DNA of 43,836 bases from an uncultured Parvibacter sp. (GCA_910587945.1 CAJUNI010000002.1:60791-104626), one strand, 5' to 3'; shown: positions 9,014 to 17,900, numbered from the stretch's first letter. A program made the numbers and translations. The notes: generated by a model from the letters alone, not told the origin.

Positions 9014-9751
9014 TTAAAGCACAAAGAAAATGATAGAGAAAAACTGCAAGATACTGCCGGCAAGCACAAAGACGTGAAAAACGCTGTGCATGAATGGCAC
9101 TTTTTTGGCTATGTAGAAGAGGGCGCCGACGGTATAACTTAAGCCGCCCGCCAACAGCAGCCAGAACCCCACAGGAGCAAGGCTTTCCCACAGCACTGGC
9201 ACGAACCAGATAATGCACCAGCCCAACACCAGATAGAGCAGCGCTGAAATCCAGCGAGGTCGGAAGGTCCAAAAGGCTTCCACCGCACAACCCACCAGCG
9301 CCACAACCCAGACAAACAGCCCTAACCAAAAGCCGCCCACCGGGGCTAAGGTGATGAAGCAATAAGGCGTATAGGTGCCCGCAATGAGCAAATAAATGCC
9401 GCAGTGATCGAGCACTTTAAAAACGCGTTTTGCCCCTTCGATGGCCAGGGCATGGTAGAGCGTCGACATGAGATATTCCAGCAACAGCGCAATGCCGTAG
9501 ATCAGCGCGGATGCCAGATAAATGCCGCCCCCATCGCCGACAGCCCGCACAATCAATAGCACCAAAGCAGCTATGGCTAAACCCGCTCCCAAGCCATGAG
9601 TGATAGCGTTGGTGATTTCTTCTCCCAAGCTATATTCCCTGACCGGGGGTCGTGACTTCCGCGGCTTTGCGGCGGGTGCCCCGTTGGAAGAGGGCGGCTC
9701 GCTGGGGCTGGTAGCGAGTGAAGTTGTGAGCGATGCCGATGGCGTATCCAT
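9014..9751 (-). CDS. Hemolysin III / PAQR-family membrane protein
   Basis: A 245-residue integral membrane protein with about seven hydrophobic segments after a Ser/Pro-rich N-terminus of 40 residues. Conserved features are EEITNAITHGLGAGLA near residue 45, the HALAIEGAKRVFKVLDHCGIYLLIAGTYTP region (split here for length: key His and Asp residues), and HSVFHVFVLAG near the C-terminus. These supply the His/Asp/Ser set that binds zinc in the PAQR fold. The bacterial role is uncertain. Family members are linked to membrane fluidity control rather than true hemolysis. It lies directly upstream of the CorC-type gene, with 97 bases between them, so both may serve envelope homeostasis. Confidence 0.92.
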   Translation of the reverse strand: MDTPSASLTTSLATSPSEPPSSNGAPAAKPRKSRPPVREYSLGEEITNAITHGLGAGLAIAALVLLIVRAVGDGGGIYLASALIYGIALLLEYLMSTLYHALAIEGAKRVFKVLDHCGIYLLIAGTYTPYCFITLAPVGGFWLGLFVWVVALVGCAVEAFWTFRPRWISALLYLVLGWCIIWFVPVLWESLAPVGFWLLLAGGLSYTVGALFYIAKKVPFMHSVFHVFVLAGSILQFFSIIFFVL

Positions 9752-9850
9752 AGTTTCTCGTTTCCTTGGCGAAGCCGAACTAAGAGCCTCGCTTTGACGG
9801 TAAGCCTTAAGGGTACGCCTCGCCCTCAGCTTCGCCTAAGACCAGGCTTG

Positions 9851-9960
9851 AGCCTTCACCATTTGCACAGAAGAGGATACCGGGAGCGACCCTGGGTCTA
9901 AGAGGGGATGAAGGCTAAGGAAACTCTCATTGCCAAAACACTACGGGACTAGACCCAGGG
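9851..9960. repeat. Two interleaved inverted repeats (pseudoknot topology)
   Basis: An 8-bp inverted repeat (AGCCTTCA at 9851-9858, TGAAGGCT at 9909-9916) interleaves with an 11-bp perfect one (CCCTGGGTCTA at 9890-9900, TAGACCCAGGG at 9950-9960). The last arm overlaps the stop codon of the 719-residue PH-domain gene. The order A-B-A'-B' would permit a pseudoknot or alternative hairpins. It may act in transcript 3'-end control. Confidence 0.5.
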
Positions 9961-12108
9961 AGGGGCTGGGGGTTTCGCGATCTCAGCCGCTTCGATCGAC
10001 TCTGAGACACTGCCTTCTGAGCTCTCAGCGACTTCGTTCACTACCGAGATATTCTCCGCCACTCCACTGTTTGGGGTTTCGTTCAAGGGTTCCTGCTGAG
10101 ACGTTACCCGAGGCTCAAGCCAGGCCAGCCAATCTTCACCCGCTTGGACGGGCACATCGATGAGTCGCACTGACGTGCTCCCAACGCCCGCTGCCGTTAC
10201 GGCAGTCAGGGTGGTGGTGTGGGCCAACGCCTGCAAGGGATTTGTGCGCAGATAGCCAAACTGGATTTTATTGCGGGGGAAGGCCGTAGATTCCCGGGAT
10301 AAACCGCCGTTTCGCACCTGCATAAAACGGCGATTGCAACCAAAGGAAGACTCGCGCGCCCAGAGGATAGCGCCAATCAAGTCAATAACAAGCAACACCA
10401 AGGCAAGACCATAGCCCATAAAGCAGAAGGGTAGCGCCATAGCCGCTAGCTCTTGAAGTTCCCTATCGCCCGAAGCGGCAAAGGCAAGACAGAGCAGCTG
10501 GAAGAGCGCCACGCAGATGGCCAGCCAAAAGCCGCCTCCTTGCCAGAGGCATCGCCGAATAATAGCCCGACGCAAGGCCACTGGAGCCACCGCCACCGAA
10601 TCTTGGGGCAGGTCAGCAAACTCAGGGATCAGACCCTCGAGAATTGCCGGCACGCGATTCACTTTTACAAAGGGATGAATCACCAAGCCTCCTTGAGCAA
10701 GCTTGGCCGAATCCGTGTCGTTGGAATCACTAGCTGCATCAATTTTGCCTAAGGTCAGTTCGCAATAGCCCATGACCCGCCGGATAAAACTTTGCTTGAT
10801 GACCACCGACTGCACGCGATCCACACTCACACCCTGGAACTGTCGGCTGAGCAGGCCCCGCTCCACCTCAATACGATCATCTCGGCGCCGCGCCCGGAAC
10901 CCGCCATAGGACACACAAGTGCCCAGCGCCGAGAGCAGCCATAGCACGAGGCCAATCCCAATGAGGCCCACAGCCATAATGCCCAGCACCGAGAACCAAG
11001 AGGGTCCGGACACCACCGAAGTGGCTGCCGAGGCCACAGCAGTATCAAGCCCCGGGATCCACTCCAAAAGCACAGAACTGCCTTGAGCCAACGCTGCAAT
11101 AAGCGTAAACAGCAGCACCACCAATGCCGTACCATTCGAAAGACCGGTCAGTATCAATTCTTTGTTCGTGAGACCATACTCGTAGGTGACCGTGCCGGTT
11201 TGATACACCGCACCACCAAACAGATCCCCCACTTCTTGCATCAAGTCATCAGGGAGATCCAAGAGGTTGCCGGCGTCAAGGTTCGCCGTCGGCATGGCAG
11301 CCGCCGCAGCACCCAGGACTACACCGGGCACCGCCCCCGGAGTCGATGCCGCTTGGGGCATGATTGCACCCGGGACCGCGCCTGGCATCGCGGTCGGAGT
11401 CGCACCCGCCACACCGCCCGCATAGGGCGCCCCGCCTGCAGTAGGCACTGCGCCCGGAGCCACACCTGGCATCCCCGCGCCCGCTTGAGCCGCGGCCACT
11501 CCCTGATCGGCCTGGAAAATAGCCGCCCGAGCAGCCGCCAACACCGTGGGGTTGACGTCGCTTCGCGCCTCAATCAGAGCCAGCTGCTTGCGCGCAAACA
11601 ACTGCGCCCGTAATTGCTCTGCCTGACCACGAGTCACATAAGGCACCACAATGGCTTTATTGCTAGCGCCACCAGCCGTATCAATGGACACCATGCAGAC
11701 TCCCATGAGTCGTTGGATGAGGGAGGCCCGCTGGTCAATGGATTGCACGCGGCTATAGGGCACATGAACACGCTTCTTGTTGAATATGCCCGAATACAAA
11801 CTAAACTCCGAGGGCCCAAGCTCATACCAGAGATGCTTCCACCCCCAAGCCCGGCCGCCAAAAGACAGACCAAAGAGCAACACCACGCCAATAAGCGCGA
11901 ACAGCCCCATGAGCAAAAGGACCGTCATTCCGCCAACGGCAGCCCGAGACCCTGCACCAGATGCTCCCATCAAAAGCGGAAGGAGCTCCGGCAGTGCAGA
12001 CAAATTGGAGACCACCACCGCCATGAGCACAATGATGCCCACTTTCGCACCGCCGAGCCAGATATAGCTGTGATGCACGCGATAGCGCTGGACGTTTGCC
12101 GGATCCAT
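9949..12108 (-). CDS. Large bacterial-PH-domain membrane protein (YdbT-like)
   Basis: This 719-residue protein carries three bPH2-type domains separated by paired membrane helices. The first helices (about 14-75) precede domain 1 (about 90-175, with YSRVQSIDQRASLIQRLMG). A flexible linker rich in Gly, Ala and Pro (about 205-285) is followed by helices (335-410), domain 2 (about 420-510, with VSVDRVQSVVIKQSFIRRVMG), more helices (540-595) and domain 3 (about 600-675). The arrangement is that of B. subtilis YdbT with an unusually long linker. Its start overlaps the stop of the smaller PH-domain gene (TAATG), so the two are coupled. Homologous YdbS/YdbT affect envelope and antibiotic phenotypes. 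The biochemical role is unknown. Confidence 0.88.
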   Translation of the reverse strand: MDPANVQRYRVHHSYIWLGGAKVGIIVLMAVVVSNLSALPELLPLLMGASGAGSRAAVGGMTVLLLMGLFALIGVVLLFGLSFGGRAWGWKHLWYELGPSEFSLYSGIFNKKRVHVPYSRVQSIDQRASLIQRLMGVCMVSIDTAGGASNKAIVVPYVTRGQAEQLRAQLFARKQLALIEARSDVNPTVLAAARAAIFQADQGVAAAQAGAGMPGVAPGAVPTAGGAPYAGGVAGATPTAMPGAVPGAIMPQAASTPGAVPGVVLGAAAAAMPTANLDAGNLLDLPDDLMQEVGDLFGGAVYQTGTVTYEYGLTNKELILTGLSNGTALVVLLFTLIAALAQGSSVLLEWIPGLDTAVASAATSVVSGPSWFSVLGIMAVGLIGIGLVLWLLSALGTCVSYGGFRARRRDDRIEVERGLLSRQFQGVSVDRVQSVVIKQSFIRRVMGYCELTLGKIDAASDSNDTDSAKLAQGGLVIHPFVKVNRVPAILEGLIPEFADLPQDSVAVAPVALRRAIIRRCLWQGGGFWLAICVALFQLLCLAFAASGDRELQELAAMALPFCFMGYGLALVLLVIDLIGAILWARESSFGCNRRFMQVRNGGLSRESTAFPRNKIQFGYLRTNPLQALAHTTTLTAVTAAGVGSTSVRLIDVPVQAGEDWLAWLEPRVTSQQEPLNETPNSGVAENISVVNEVAESSEGSVSESIEAAEIAKPPAPPWV

Positions 12109-12596
12109 TACACGTCCTCTCGCGCCAAACGGGCCAGCTCAGCCGCACGATCGCGAAGGATTTCAGCCTGCTGGGCGTCAAGACCCGGGATTTCATGGGA
12201 CCCCGCGGCTGTCGACACCGTCACGCTCGAAAGCCCAAAGGCACGCAAGATGGGCCCTTGACGGGTATCAGTGTTTTGCACGCGGATAAAAGGAATCACA
12301 AACCGCTTGCGCCAGAAAATGCCCCGGGAGATATCCAAAAAATCATCGCTCAATTCATAGCGCCAGCGGGCATAGCGAATGGGAGGCAAAATGCCGAGGC
12401 ACAGCACCATCAAAAGGATGTAGGCCACGGTAAAGCCCAGGGACACAAGGCAGGCCCAACCTTCGTCGGACGCTAGACCAATGAAGAAGAAAGGCAATGC
12501 GCAGCAAAGCCACACCACCGTCAGCCACAGAGCATCATTGATTCGCCAAACGCGCTTAATGCGCGGGTCTAAGGGGCACGAGGGCATGGGACGCAT
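12108..12596 (-). CDS. Small bacterial-PH-domain membrane protein (YdbS-like)
   Basis: A protein of 162 residues with two adjacent membrane helices (about 20-70) followed by a bPH2 domain (about 80-160) containing FIRVQNTDTRQGPILRAFG and VSTAAGSHEIPGL, both typical of YdbS. The reading frame extends upstream to 12647. I choose the ATG at 12596 because AAGGAGG lies about 7 bases before it, and the extra 17 residues are not needed by the family. The stop overlaps the ATG of the large YdbT-like gene. It sits 121 bases downstream of the Bce-type histidine kinase, which places the pair inside the envelope-stress cluster. Confidence 0.88.
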   Translation of the reverse strand: MRPMPSCPLDPRIKRVWRINDALWLTVVWLCCALPFFFIGLASDEGWACLVSLGFTVAYILLMVLCLGILPPIRYARWRYELSDDFLDISRGIFWRKRFVIPFIRVQNTDTRQGPILRAFGLSSVTVSTAAGSHEIPGLDAQQAEILRDRAAELARLAREDV

Positions 12597-12717
12597 GAAT
12601 GCTTCCTCCTTAAATACGGGTATCACCAAGGTAGATTTAACCACCATAGCAGGTTTAGGCCCCGCCTAGAGGAACTTCCTGCGAAGCTCGGGAGCGCGTT
12701 ACAAAAACGTACAGTGT

Positions 12718-13884
12718 TTAGGCCTGACGATAGACGGATTCCAGGTCGGCCCGACGCCGGTCGTGGGGAAAGCTCAAACACACGCGCGTGCCCTGGCCTT
12801 CTTCGCTTCCTAACCCCACACCAAGTCCCATGCGCTGGCAAAGCTCGGCCACTAAATAGAGTCCCATGCCCGTTGCTCGTCCTTGGGCGTGGCCATTTTC
12901 GCCGGTGTAGCCCCGCTCAAAGACCCGGTGAATATCGGTGGCAGGAATACCGCGCCCATCGTCGGCGATTTGCAATACACAATGGGCCCGTGGGGTGTCG
13001 GGCTCTTCTTCCCAAGAGGTGAAGGTCACCGTAGAGGCGCCATACTTGGCCGCGTTGGCGATGATTTGTCCCAAGATGAAAATGAGCCACATTTCATCGG
13101 CGGCCACCGTCACGTCTTCGTCGAGATCAAACACCGGCACCACATCATGTTCGAGCAGCAGGTGCATATTCTTTTTGCAGGCCTCCCGGCAGGCTTGGGG
13201 CAAGGACACCTGGCGGATGCGGTAATCGCCGGCCAGAGAAGTAGAGCGGGCATAGTAGAGCGCTTGTTCCACCAGAGATTCCACCCGCTCAATCTCCACC
13301 GAGAGCTTTTGGGCCTCTTCCCCATGAAGGCCATTCACCATCAGCCGCAGCGCTGCCACCGGCGTTTTCGCCTCATGAACCCAAAGCTCTACGTATTGGC
13401 GGTAGTCCGATGCATCCACCCTGGCCGTCTGCAATTCGTCATTGGCAAGATGTACTGCCCGTTCTAAAGCTTCCTGGGTGCGCTCCCCTTCGACAAAGCG
13501 GGGGCTGTGACTTAAGGCCGCCATCAAGCTGGACTGGGTGACCGCATTGCCCACCTGGGCGAGTTCGTCGTAGTAGGCCCGTTTACGCAGATAGTCATAG
13601 AGAAAGCTGATCAGGGCTATAGTCAGCACCAGACCTAAAGTAAGCACACAACCCGCCAGGGATATACCGAGTACCGCCTCCATAGCCGCGAGCAACACAC
13701 AGCCGAGAGTGACGAGGCCCACTATGAGGCTGTTGCTTTTGAGGTAGTCCTTCAGGCGAAATGGCTCGAGCTGCTCCATTGCCGCCCCGGGAGTTTTTCT
13801 AACGGCAGCCCCGGGCGCCGGTGGCACAGCAGCGTGTTGGCCATTGCCGGACAGAGCCGGGACCCCGGACTTTCGATCGATCAT
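12718..13884 (-). CDS. Intramembrane-sensing histidine kinase (BceS-like)
   Basis: A 388-residue kinase. After an atypical 45-residue Pro/Ala-rich N-terminus, two membrane helices (about 50-70 and 73-97) are joined by only a few residues. No extracellular sensor domain exists. This is the hallmark of BceS-type kinases, which receive their signal from an ABC transporter. The H-box is WVHEAKTPVAALR with His170, and the N-box, DDGRGI and GMGLYL motifs complete the ATPase domain. The ATG at 13884 overlaps the regulator's TGA (ATGA), supporting this start. An internal Met36 would remove the odd tail and remains possible. Partners are the regulator just upstream and the ABC transporter at 14808-17835. 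Confidence 0.93.
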   Translation of the reverse strand: MIDRKSGVPALSGNGQHAAVPPAPGAAVRKTPGAAMEQLEPFRLKDYLKSNSLIVGLVTLGCVLLAAMEAVLGISLAGCVLTLGLVLTIALISFLYDYLRKRAYYDELAQVGNAVTQSSLMAALSHSPRFVEGERTQEALERAVHLANDELQTARVDASDYRQYVELWVHEAKTPVAALRLMVNGLHGEEAQKLSVEIERVESLVEQALYYARSTSLAGDYRIRQVSLPQACREACKKNMHLLLEHDVVPVFDLDEDVTVAADEMWLIFILGQIIANAAKYGASTVTFTSWEEEPDTPRAHCVLQIADDGRGIPATDIHRVFERGYTGENGHAQGRATGMGLYLVAELCQRMGLGVGLGSEEGQGTRVCLSFPHDRRRADLESVYRQA

Positions 13885-14549
13885 AGGACATAGCCTAACC
13901 CGCGACGAGTGGTGAGGAAGTCCTCAGGCACTCCCAGGCTTTCGAGCTTGCGCCGCAGTCGATTCACGTTGACCGTCAGCGTGTTGTCGTCAATGAAGGC
14001 ATCGGAGTTCCACAGGTCACACATGATTTCTTTGCGACTTATCACAATGCCCGGATTGCGCATGAGCAGATGGAGGATCCGCAGTTCATTGCGGGTGAGT
14101 TCCGCCGTCTTTTGCTGATAGCTTACCGTACCGGCACCCAAATCCAGGGTTACCCCCTTTTGCACGAGCACCAGCACATCGCGGCCCCGCCCCGCCCGGC
14201 GGAGGGCCGAATGGATATGGGCCACCAAAACCGCGGGACTATAGGGTTTGGTAAGGTAGTCATCGGCACCCAAGTTCATGCCCATGACCTCGTCAAATTC
14301 GCGCTCCGAGGCTGTCAGCATGATGATAGGAACATCGCTTTGCTCTCGCACGGTGCGGCAAATACTATGGCCATCAGTACCCGGAAGACTCAGATCCAGC
14401 ACCACACAATCGGGTTGGGTATCCACAATGGTTTGCGCCGCTGTTCCAAACTGCTCGCATACCTGCACGGTAAAGCCCTGCAGCTCCAAAAGATGAGCGA
14501 GCTCGTTACGGAGGGCGCTATCGTCTTCCACAAGGTAAATGGTTGCCAT
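13881..14549 (-). CDS. OmpR-family response regulator (BceR-like)
   Basis: A 222-residue regulator with a receiver domain (LVEDD near residue 6, phospho-acceptor Asp52 in VVLDLSLP, Lys in LTKPYSP) and a winged-helix domain with LTVNVNRLRRKLESLG and RRGLGYVL, close to the BceR/GraR group. It should be phosphorylated by the adjacent kinase and activate the upstream ABC transporter genes. GAGGAG lies upstream of the ATG at 14549. The gene is separated from the transporter permease by the 14613-14801 palindromic repeat block, so transcription of the two halves may be uncoupled. A candidate binding site is the inverted repeat at 17901-17920. Confidence 0.94.
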   Translation of the reverse strand: MATIYLVEDDSALRNELAHLLELQGFTVQVCEQFGTAAQTIVDTQPDCVVLDLSLPGTDGHSICRTVREQSDVPIIMLTASEREFDEVMGMNLGADDYLTKPYSPAVLVAHIHSALRRAGRGRDVLVLVQKGVTLDLGAGTVSYQQKTAELTRNELRILHLLMRNPGIVISRKEIMCDLWNSDAFIDDNTLTVNVNRLRRKLESLGVPEDFLTTRRGLGYVL

Positions 14550-14612
14550 GACCTAACTCTCCTCACACTCAGTGTCATAGTAGCGAAACCAGGACGAAGG
14601 GCAACAGGCTTT

Positions 14613-14801
14613 TGAGTCAGGGACCGTAGCCCTTTTTGACTCATTTTCTAACGCGCAAGAGAGTCGTGAGTCAGGGACCGTAGCCCTTTCTGACTCATTC
14701 ACATGAGTCAGAAAGGGCTACGGTCCCTGACTCATCTGACTCACCGGCTGGCTTCTGACTCGGCTGGAAATGAGTCAAAAAGGGCTACGGTCCCTGACTC
14801 A
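14613..14801. repeat. Four-copy cluster of a 31-bp palindromic repeat
   Basis: Four units at 14613-14643, 14667-14697, 14704-14734 and 14771-14801. Each has 7-bp ends TGAGTCA and TGACTCA around a core GGGACCGTAGCCC and a short T-run. Units 1 and 2 read in one orientation, 3 and 4 in the other. Unit 2 and unit 3 are exact inverses and form a perfect 32-bp stem with loop TCAC. Units 1 and 4 are also exact inverses. A further 9-bp pair (TAACGCGCA at 14649-14657, TGCGCGTTA at 14802-14810) lies outside. The block fills the gap between the ABC permease stop and the regulator gene. Confidence 0.95.
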
Positions 14802-14807
14802 TGCGCG

Positions 14808-17030
14808 TTAGGAGGCGCGTTGCTCCTTGAGTGCGCTCAGCGCCACCGAGCGGGCTGCGGCGTAGGTCGCCACCAGATAGCCGCCATAGACCACCAAGAC
14901 CAACAGCGCCGCCAAGCCAATGGGACCCGCCACCGGTACCATCATCAGCCGGAACAGCGAGTCGGCCATGACCCCGATGGCACAGGCGCTATGGCAAAGG
15001 GCAAGCCCCAAGGGAAGCAGGAAGTAGATGAGTACCTGGACCAAAACCGAGCGGCTAATCATCGGTGCGCTACATCCCAAGCATTCCAGGGTGCGATAAC
15101 GCGGGGCCGAATCGGCCGCCTCGGACAATTGCTGGATCGCCAAAATAGCCGCCGTTGCAATGAGCAAAACAAAGCCGATATAGAGTGCCAAATAGGTAAT
15201 CATGAGGCGAAGACCCGAGGCTTGGACCAAAAGCTCGTGCTGGCTTAACAGCGAAGATACCGGCCAGAGCAGACTTGCATAGGGATCATCGGCCCCGGCC
15301 GACCCTTTTTCGAAACCCCCTAAGGAGAGCGGCTGGCTTGCGGCCACAATTTCTGCCAGGGCTTTATCGTGGGCTTCAGCCGACTGACCATTATCTACAT
15401 AGGTGATATTAAGAACGCTATAGCGCGGAATTACCCCTTGGGCCTTCAGTGATTCCACCACTCCGTCCGGCACCACAAAGATGATCGCGGTGGATTTCAT
15501 GGAAGAGTCTTCCATCTGAAGCGTCTCTACGGGCCCTTCAAGCTGCAATTCGTAGCCCTCGATCGGCACCGTAAGCTTCGCCTCTACCATGGATTGGGCA
15601 AGATCTTCTGCCATGGTGATGGAGTTGTCTAACAGGCACTGATTGTCTGCAAGCTCCACCGGATCGAGCCCCAGCAGTGCTCGCGCTGCATTGAAGTCAT
15701 GGAGGCTCATAACCGCCAGATTGGCGTCTTTGCTCGCCTCTTCCACCATGGCGTCCGTAGACTCCTTCCCGCCAAACGGCACGCCGTTGCGTTCGTAGAG
15801 TTCGCCGTAGGTAAGGGTGGGCACTTCGTAAAAGTTCACCTGAGCGGAAGCAGCTACGGTTTGGGCCCAGAGCTCGGGTGCCCCAGCCGCCAGCTTCGCT
15901 GCCATATCCCACTGCCATCCGGCAGCATCGGCCCAACGCTCGGGGGCTTCGTTCTGCATTTCTTGCGCCCGTGCCCCATAGGGGTTTGCCGCCAGTTCTT
16001 CAGCACTGGGATCATCCCGCCACACCTGGGCAATCAACGTAGCGTCATAGGGAGCCCCTTCTTCTTGCTGCTCAGTAAAGATTTGCACCAGCCCCATCCC
16101 GATAGAGAAGGTCGTGATGGAGAAGAACAGCAGCACGCACACAGCCCAGAGCGAAAGGAATGCCGTATTAACGCGGGAGGCAATTTGGCGCACCGTAAAC
16201 ATCGTGAGACCGCGGAAATAGACGCCGCGGAGCCGGGTAATCACCGCAATCACAAAGCCCGCGAGCGACCAGAAAAACCCGAGCGTTCCCACCAGCATGG
16301 CCACGGTAGCTTTGATAAAGCGCGGGTCGTCCAGCATGATCATGCCGCACTCTATCAAGAGACTATAGGCGCGCCAGAGCACCAAAATCGAAAGGATGAA
16401 AACGGCCAAGCAAACCCACGGGTTGCGCACGCCACCACGCTCGTTGCGATCCCCCGCATGGAGCAGATCAATGAGCTTGAAATAGTTCACCGAAATCGTG
16501 TTAAAGATGGCCACTACGGCGAAAATACCAATGAAACAAGCCACCGTCATGAGAACCCCTTGGGGGGCTAAGACAAATTGGTAGTGCTGTAACGTCGTGC
16601 CAAATAAGTAGGCGGTAAGGAATGACAACCCCTGGGACAACAACAGGCCCACTACCAAACCCACCAGCAGGGCCACCACACCCACCAATGCTGTTTCCAG
16701 CAGCACAATGAGACTTACCGAACGCGGTGTCATACCTAAGACCAGATAGGTACCAAACTCCCGCTTCCTCCGGCGAATCAGGAATCGATTGGCATAGATC
16801 ACTAGAAACGCCAGCACAAAGGTAATGAGCCACGAGAATAAGTTGAGCACGCCTTGGGTGATACTAAACTGTCGCGCGGAAGCCTCGGACTCCAGATCGA
16901 ACAGCACCTGCTGTTCGCCGATCGAGTTGAAGGAATAAAAAACCGCTACCGCAAAAATAAGCGTGAGGAAGTAGATGGCGTAGTCTTTGACCGACCGACG
17001 CACATTGCGCAAGGCGAGTTTAAGCAACAT
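14808..17030 (-). CDS. BceB/FtsX-like ABC transporter permease
   Basis: A 740-residue membrane protein. The N-terminus LALRNVRRSVKDYAIYFLTL is typical of BceB permeases. About ten membrane helices are predicted: one N-terminal, three in each FtsX-type repeat, and others. A large extracellular domain (roughly residues 340-580) carries an acidic, Ala-rich region. In this family the extracellular domain recognises cell-wall-targeting antimicrobial peptides or their lipid complexes and passes the signal to the BceS kinase. BceB proteins are commonly about 650 residues, so the extracellular domain is enlarged. The start overlaps the end of the ATPase gene by 11 bases. The stop abuts the repeat cluster. 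Confidence 0.93.
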   Translation of the reverse strand: MLLKLALRNVRRSVKDYAIYFLTLIFAVAVFYSFNSIGEQQVLFDLESEASARQFSITQGVLNLFSWLITFVLAFLVIYANRFLIRRRKREFGTYLVLGMTPRSVSLIVLLETALVGVVALLVGLVVGLLLSQGLSFLTAYLFGTTLQHYQFVLAPQGVLMTVACFIGIFAVVAIFNTISVNYFKLIDLLHAGDRNERGGVRNPWVCLAVFILSILVLWRAYSLLIECGMIMLDDPRFIKATVAMLVGTLGFFWSLAGFVIAVITRLRGVYFRGLTMFTVRQIASRVNTAFLSLWAVCVLLFFSITTFSIGMGLVQIFTEQQEEGAPYDATLIAQVWRDDPSAEELAANPYGARAQEMQNEAPERWADAAGWQWDMAAKLAAGAPELWAQTVAASAQVNFYEVPTLTYGELYERNGVPFGGKESTDAMVEEASKDANLAVMSLHDFNAARALLGLDPVELADNQCLLDNSITMAEDLAQSMVEAKLTVPIEGYELQLEGPVETLQMEDSSMKSTAIIFVVPDGVVESLKAQGVIPRYSVLNITYVDNGQSAEAHDKALAEIVAASQPLSLGGFEKGSAGADDPYASLLWPVSSLLSQHELLVQASGLRLMITYLALYIGFVLLIATAAILAIQQLSEAADSAPRYRTLECLGCSAPMISRSVLVQVLIYFLLPLGLALCHSACAIGVMADSLFRLMMVPVAGPIGLAALLVLVVYGGYLVATYAAARSVALSALKEQRAS

Positions 17031-17835
17031 GGCCTGCCTCGCCTCCTAAGAAGGTCACTACTTCCATGATGCGGGCGAAGAAGGTTTCCCGGCTTTGCTG
17101 TCCGCGATGAAGTTCATTGAAGACGCCGCCGTCTTTGATGAACAGCACGCGATTGGTGTAGGACGCCGCAAACGAGTCGTGGGTCACCATCATGATGGTG
17201 GCGTTCATAGTGGTGTTCATCATTTCGAGCATCTCAAGGAGCACCGCAGCTGAGCGAGAGTCCAGCGCACCCGTAGGTTCATCAGCCAAAATGAGCTTTG
17301 GATCTGACACCATGGCCCGGGCCGCGGCAATGCGCTGTTTTTGGCCACCGGACATCTGATAGGGGTATTTATCAAGCACCCCCTCTACCCCCAACACCTG
17401 GGCCATGTTCTGCACCATGCCGCGAATGTCCCCCGGAGTAACCCGCTTGATGGTGAGCGCTAAGGCAATGTTCTCGAAGCCGGTGAGTGTATCCAGGAGA
17501 TTCGAGTCTTGGAAGATGAATCCCAAATCATCTCGACGGAACTTCGCAAGTGCGCGCTTCGAGAGCGTGGTGATGTCTTTGTCGCCGACCCAGATATGAC
17601 CGCTGGTGGGCTTGTCGATGGTGGCAATGCAATTCAAGAGCGTGGTTTTCCCTGAACCCGAGGGCCCCATGATGGCCACAAATTCTCCCGGCGCCACGTT
17701 GAAACTTACGTTGTGAAGCGCATGGGTTACCGAATCCCGCGAGCCATAGACTTTATCCACTGCACGTACGCTCAGGATGGCGGGTGTTCCAGCCATCGGT
17801 TCTTGAGTTGTTGGGGTTACATAGATTTCCGTCAT
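17020..17835 (-). CDS. BceA-like ABC transporter ATP-binding protein
   Basis: A 271-residue ATPase of the MacB/LolD/BceA group, driving the adjacent permease. Walker A is GPSGSGKTT (near residue 60), the Q-loop lies in FIFQDSNLLDTLTG, the signature is MSGGQKQRIAAARA, and Walker B is LILADEPTGALDSRS. The switch His is in MVTHDSFAAS. A C-terminal extension (FNELHRGQQSRETFF) is typical of BceA proteins. AAGGAGG is placed 6 bases before the ATG at 17835. It is the first gene of the transporter operon. An inverted repeat at 17901-17920 lies 66 bases upstream. Confidence 0.95.
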   Translation of the reverse strand: MTEIYVTPTTQEPMAGTPAILSVRAVDKVYGSRDSVTHALHNVSFNVAPGEFVAIMGPSGSGKTTLLNCIATIDKPTSGHIWVGDKDITTLSKRALAKFRRDDLGFIFQDSNLLDTLTGFENIALALTIKRVTPGDIRGMVQNMAQVLGVEGVLDKYPYQMSGGQKQRIAAARAMVSDPKLILADEPTGALDSRSAAVLLEMLEMMNTTMNATIMMVTHDSFAASYTNRVLFIKDGGVFNELHRGQQSRETFFARIMEVVTFLGGEAGHVA

Positions 17836-17900
17836 GGAGTACCTCCTTGTTAGTTACCTCATGACGTTATCCTAGGAAACGAGCATGTCGGGAGCCATCG

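Noticed and set aside
14613..14801. CRISPR array
   Set aside because: The units alternate in orientation, spacers are unequal (6-36 bases) and partly palindromic, and no cas gene is present.
14703..15248. 181-residue plus-strand frame beginning inside the repeat cluster
   Set aside because: Its first residues are the repeat read in another frame and the rest is antisense to the permease.
15699..16571. 290-residue plus-strand frame over the permease gene
   Set aside because: Composition (His/Arg/Pro/Gln) and lack of motifs mark it as a shadow of the permease coding sequence.
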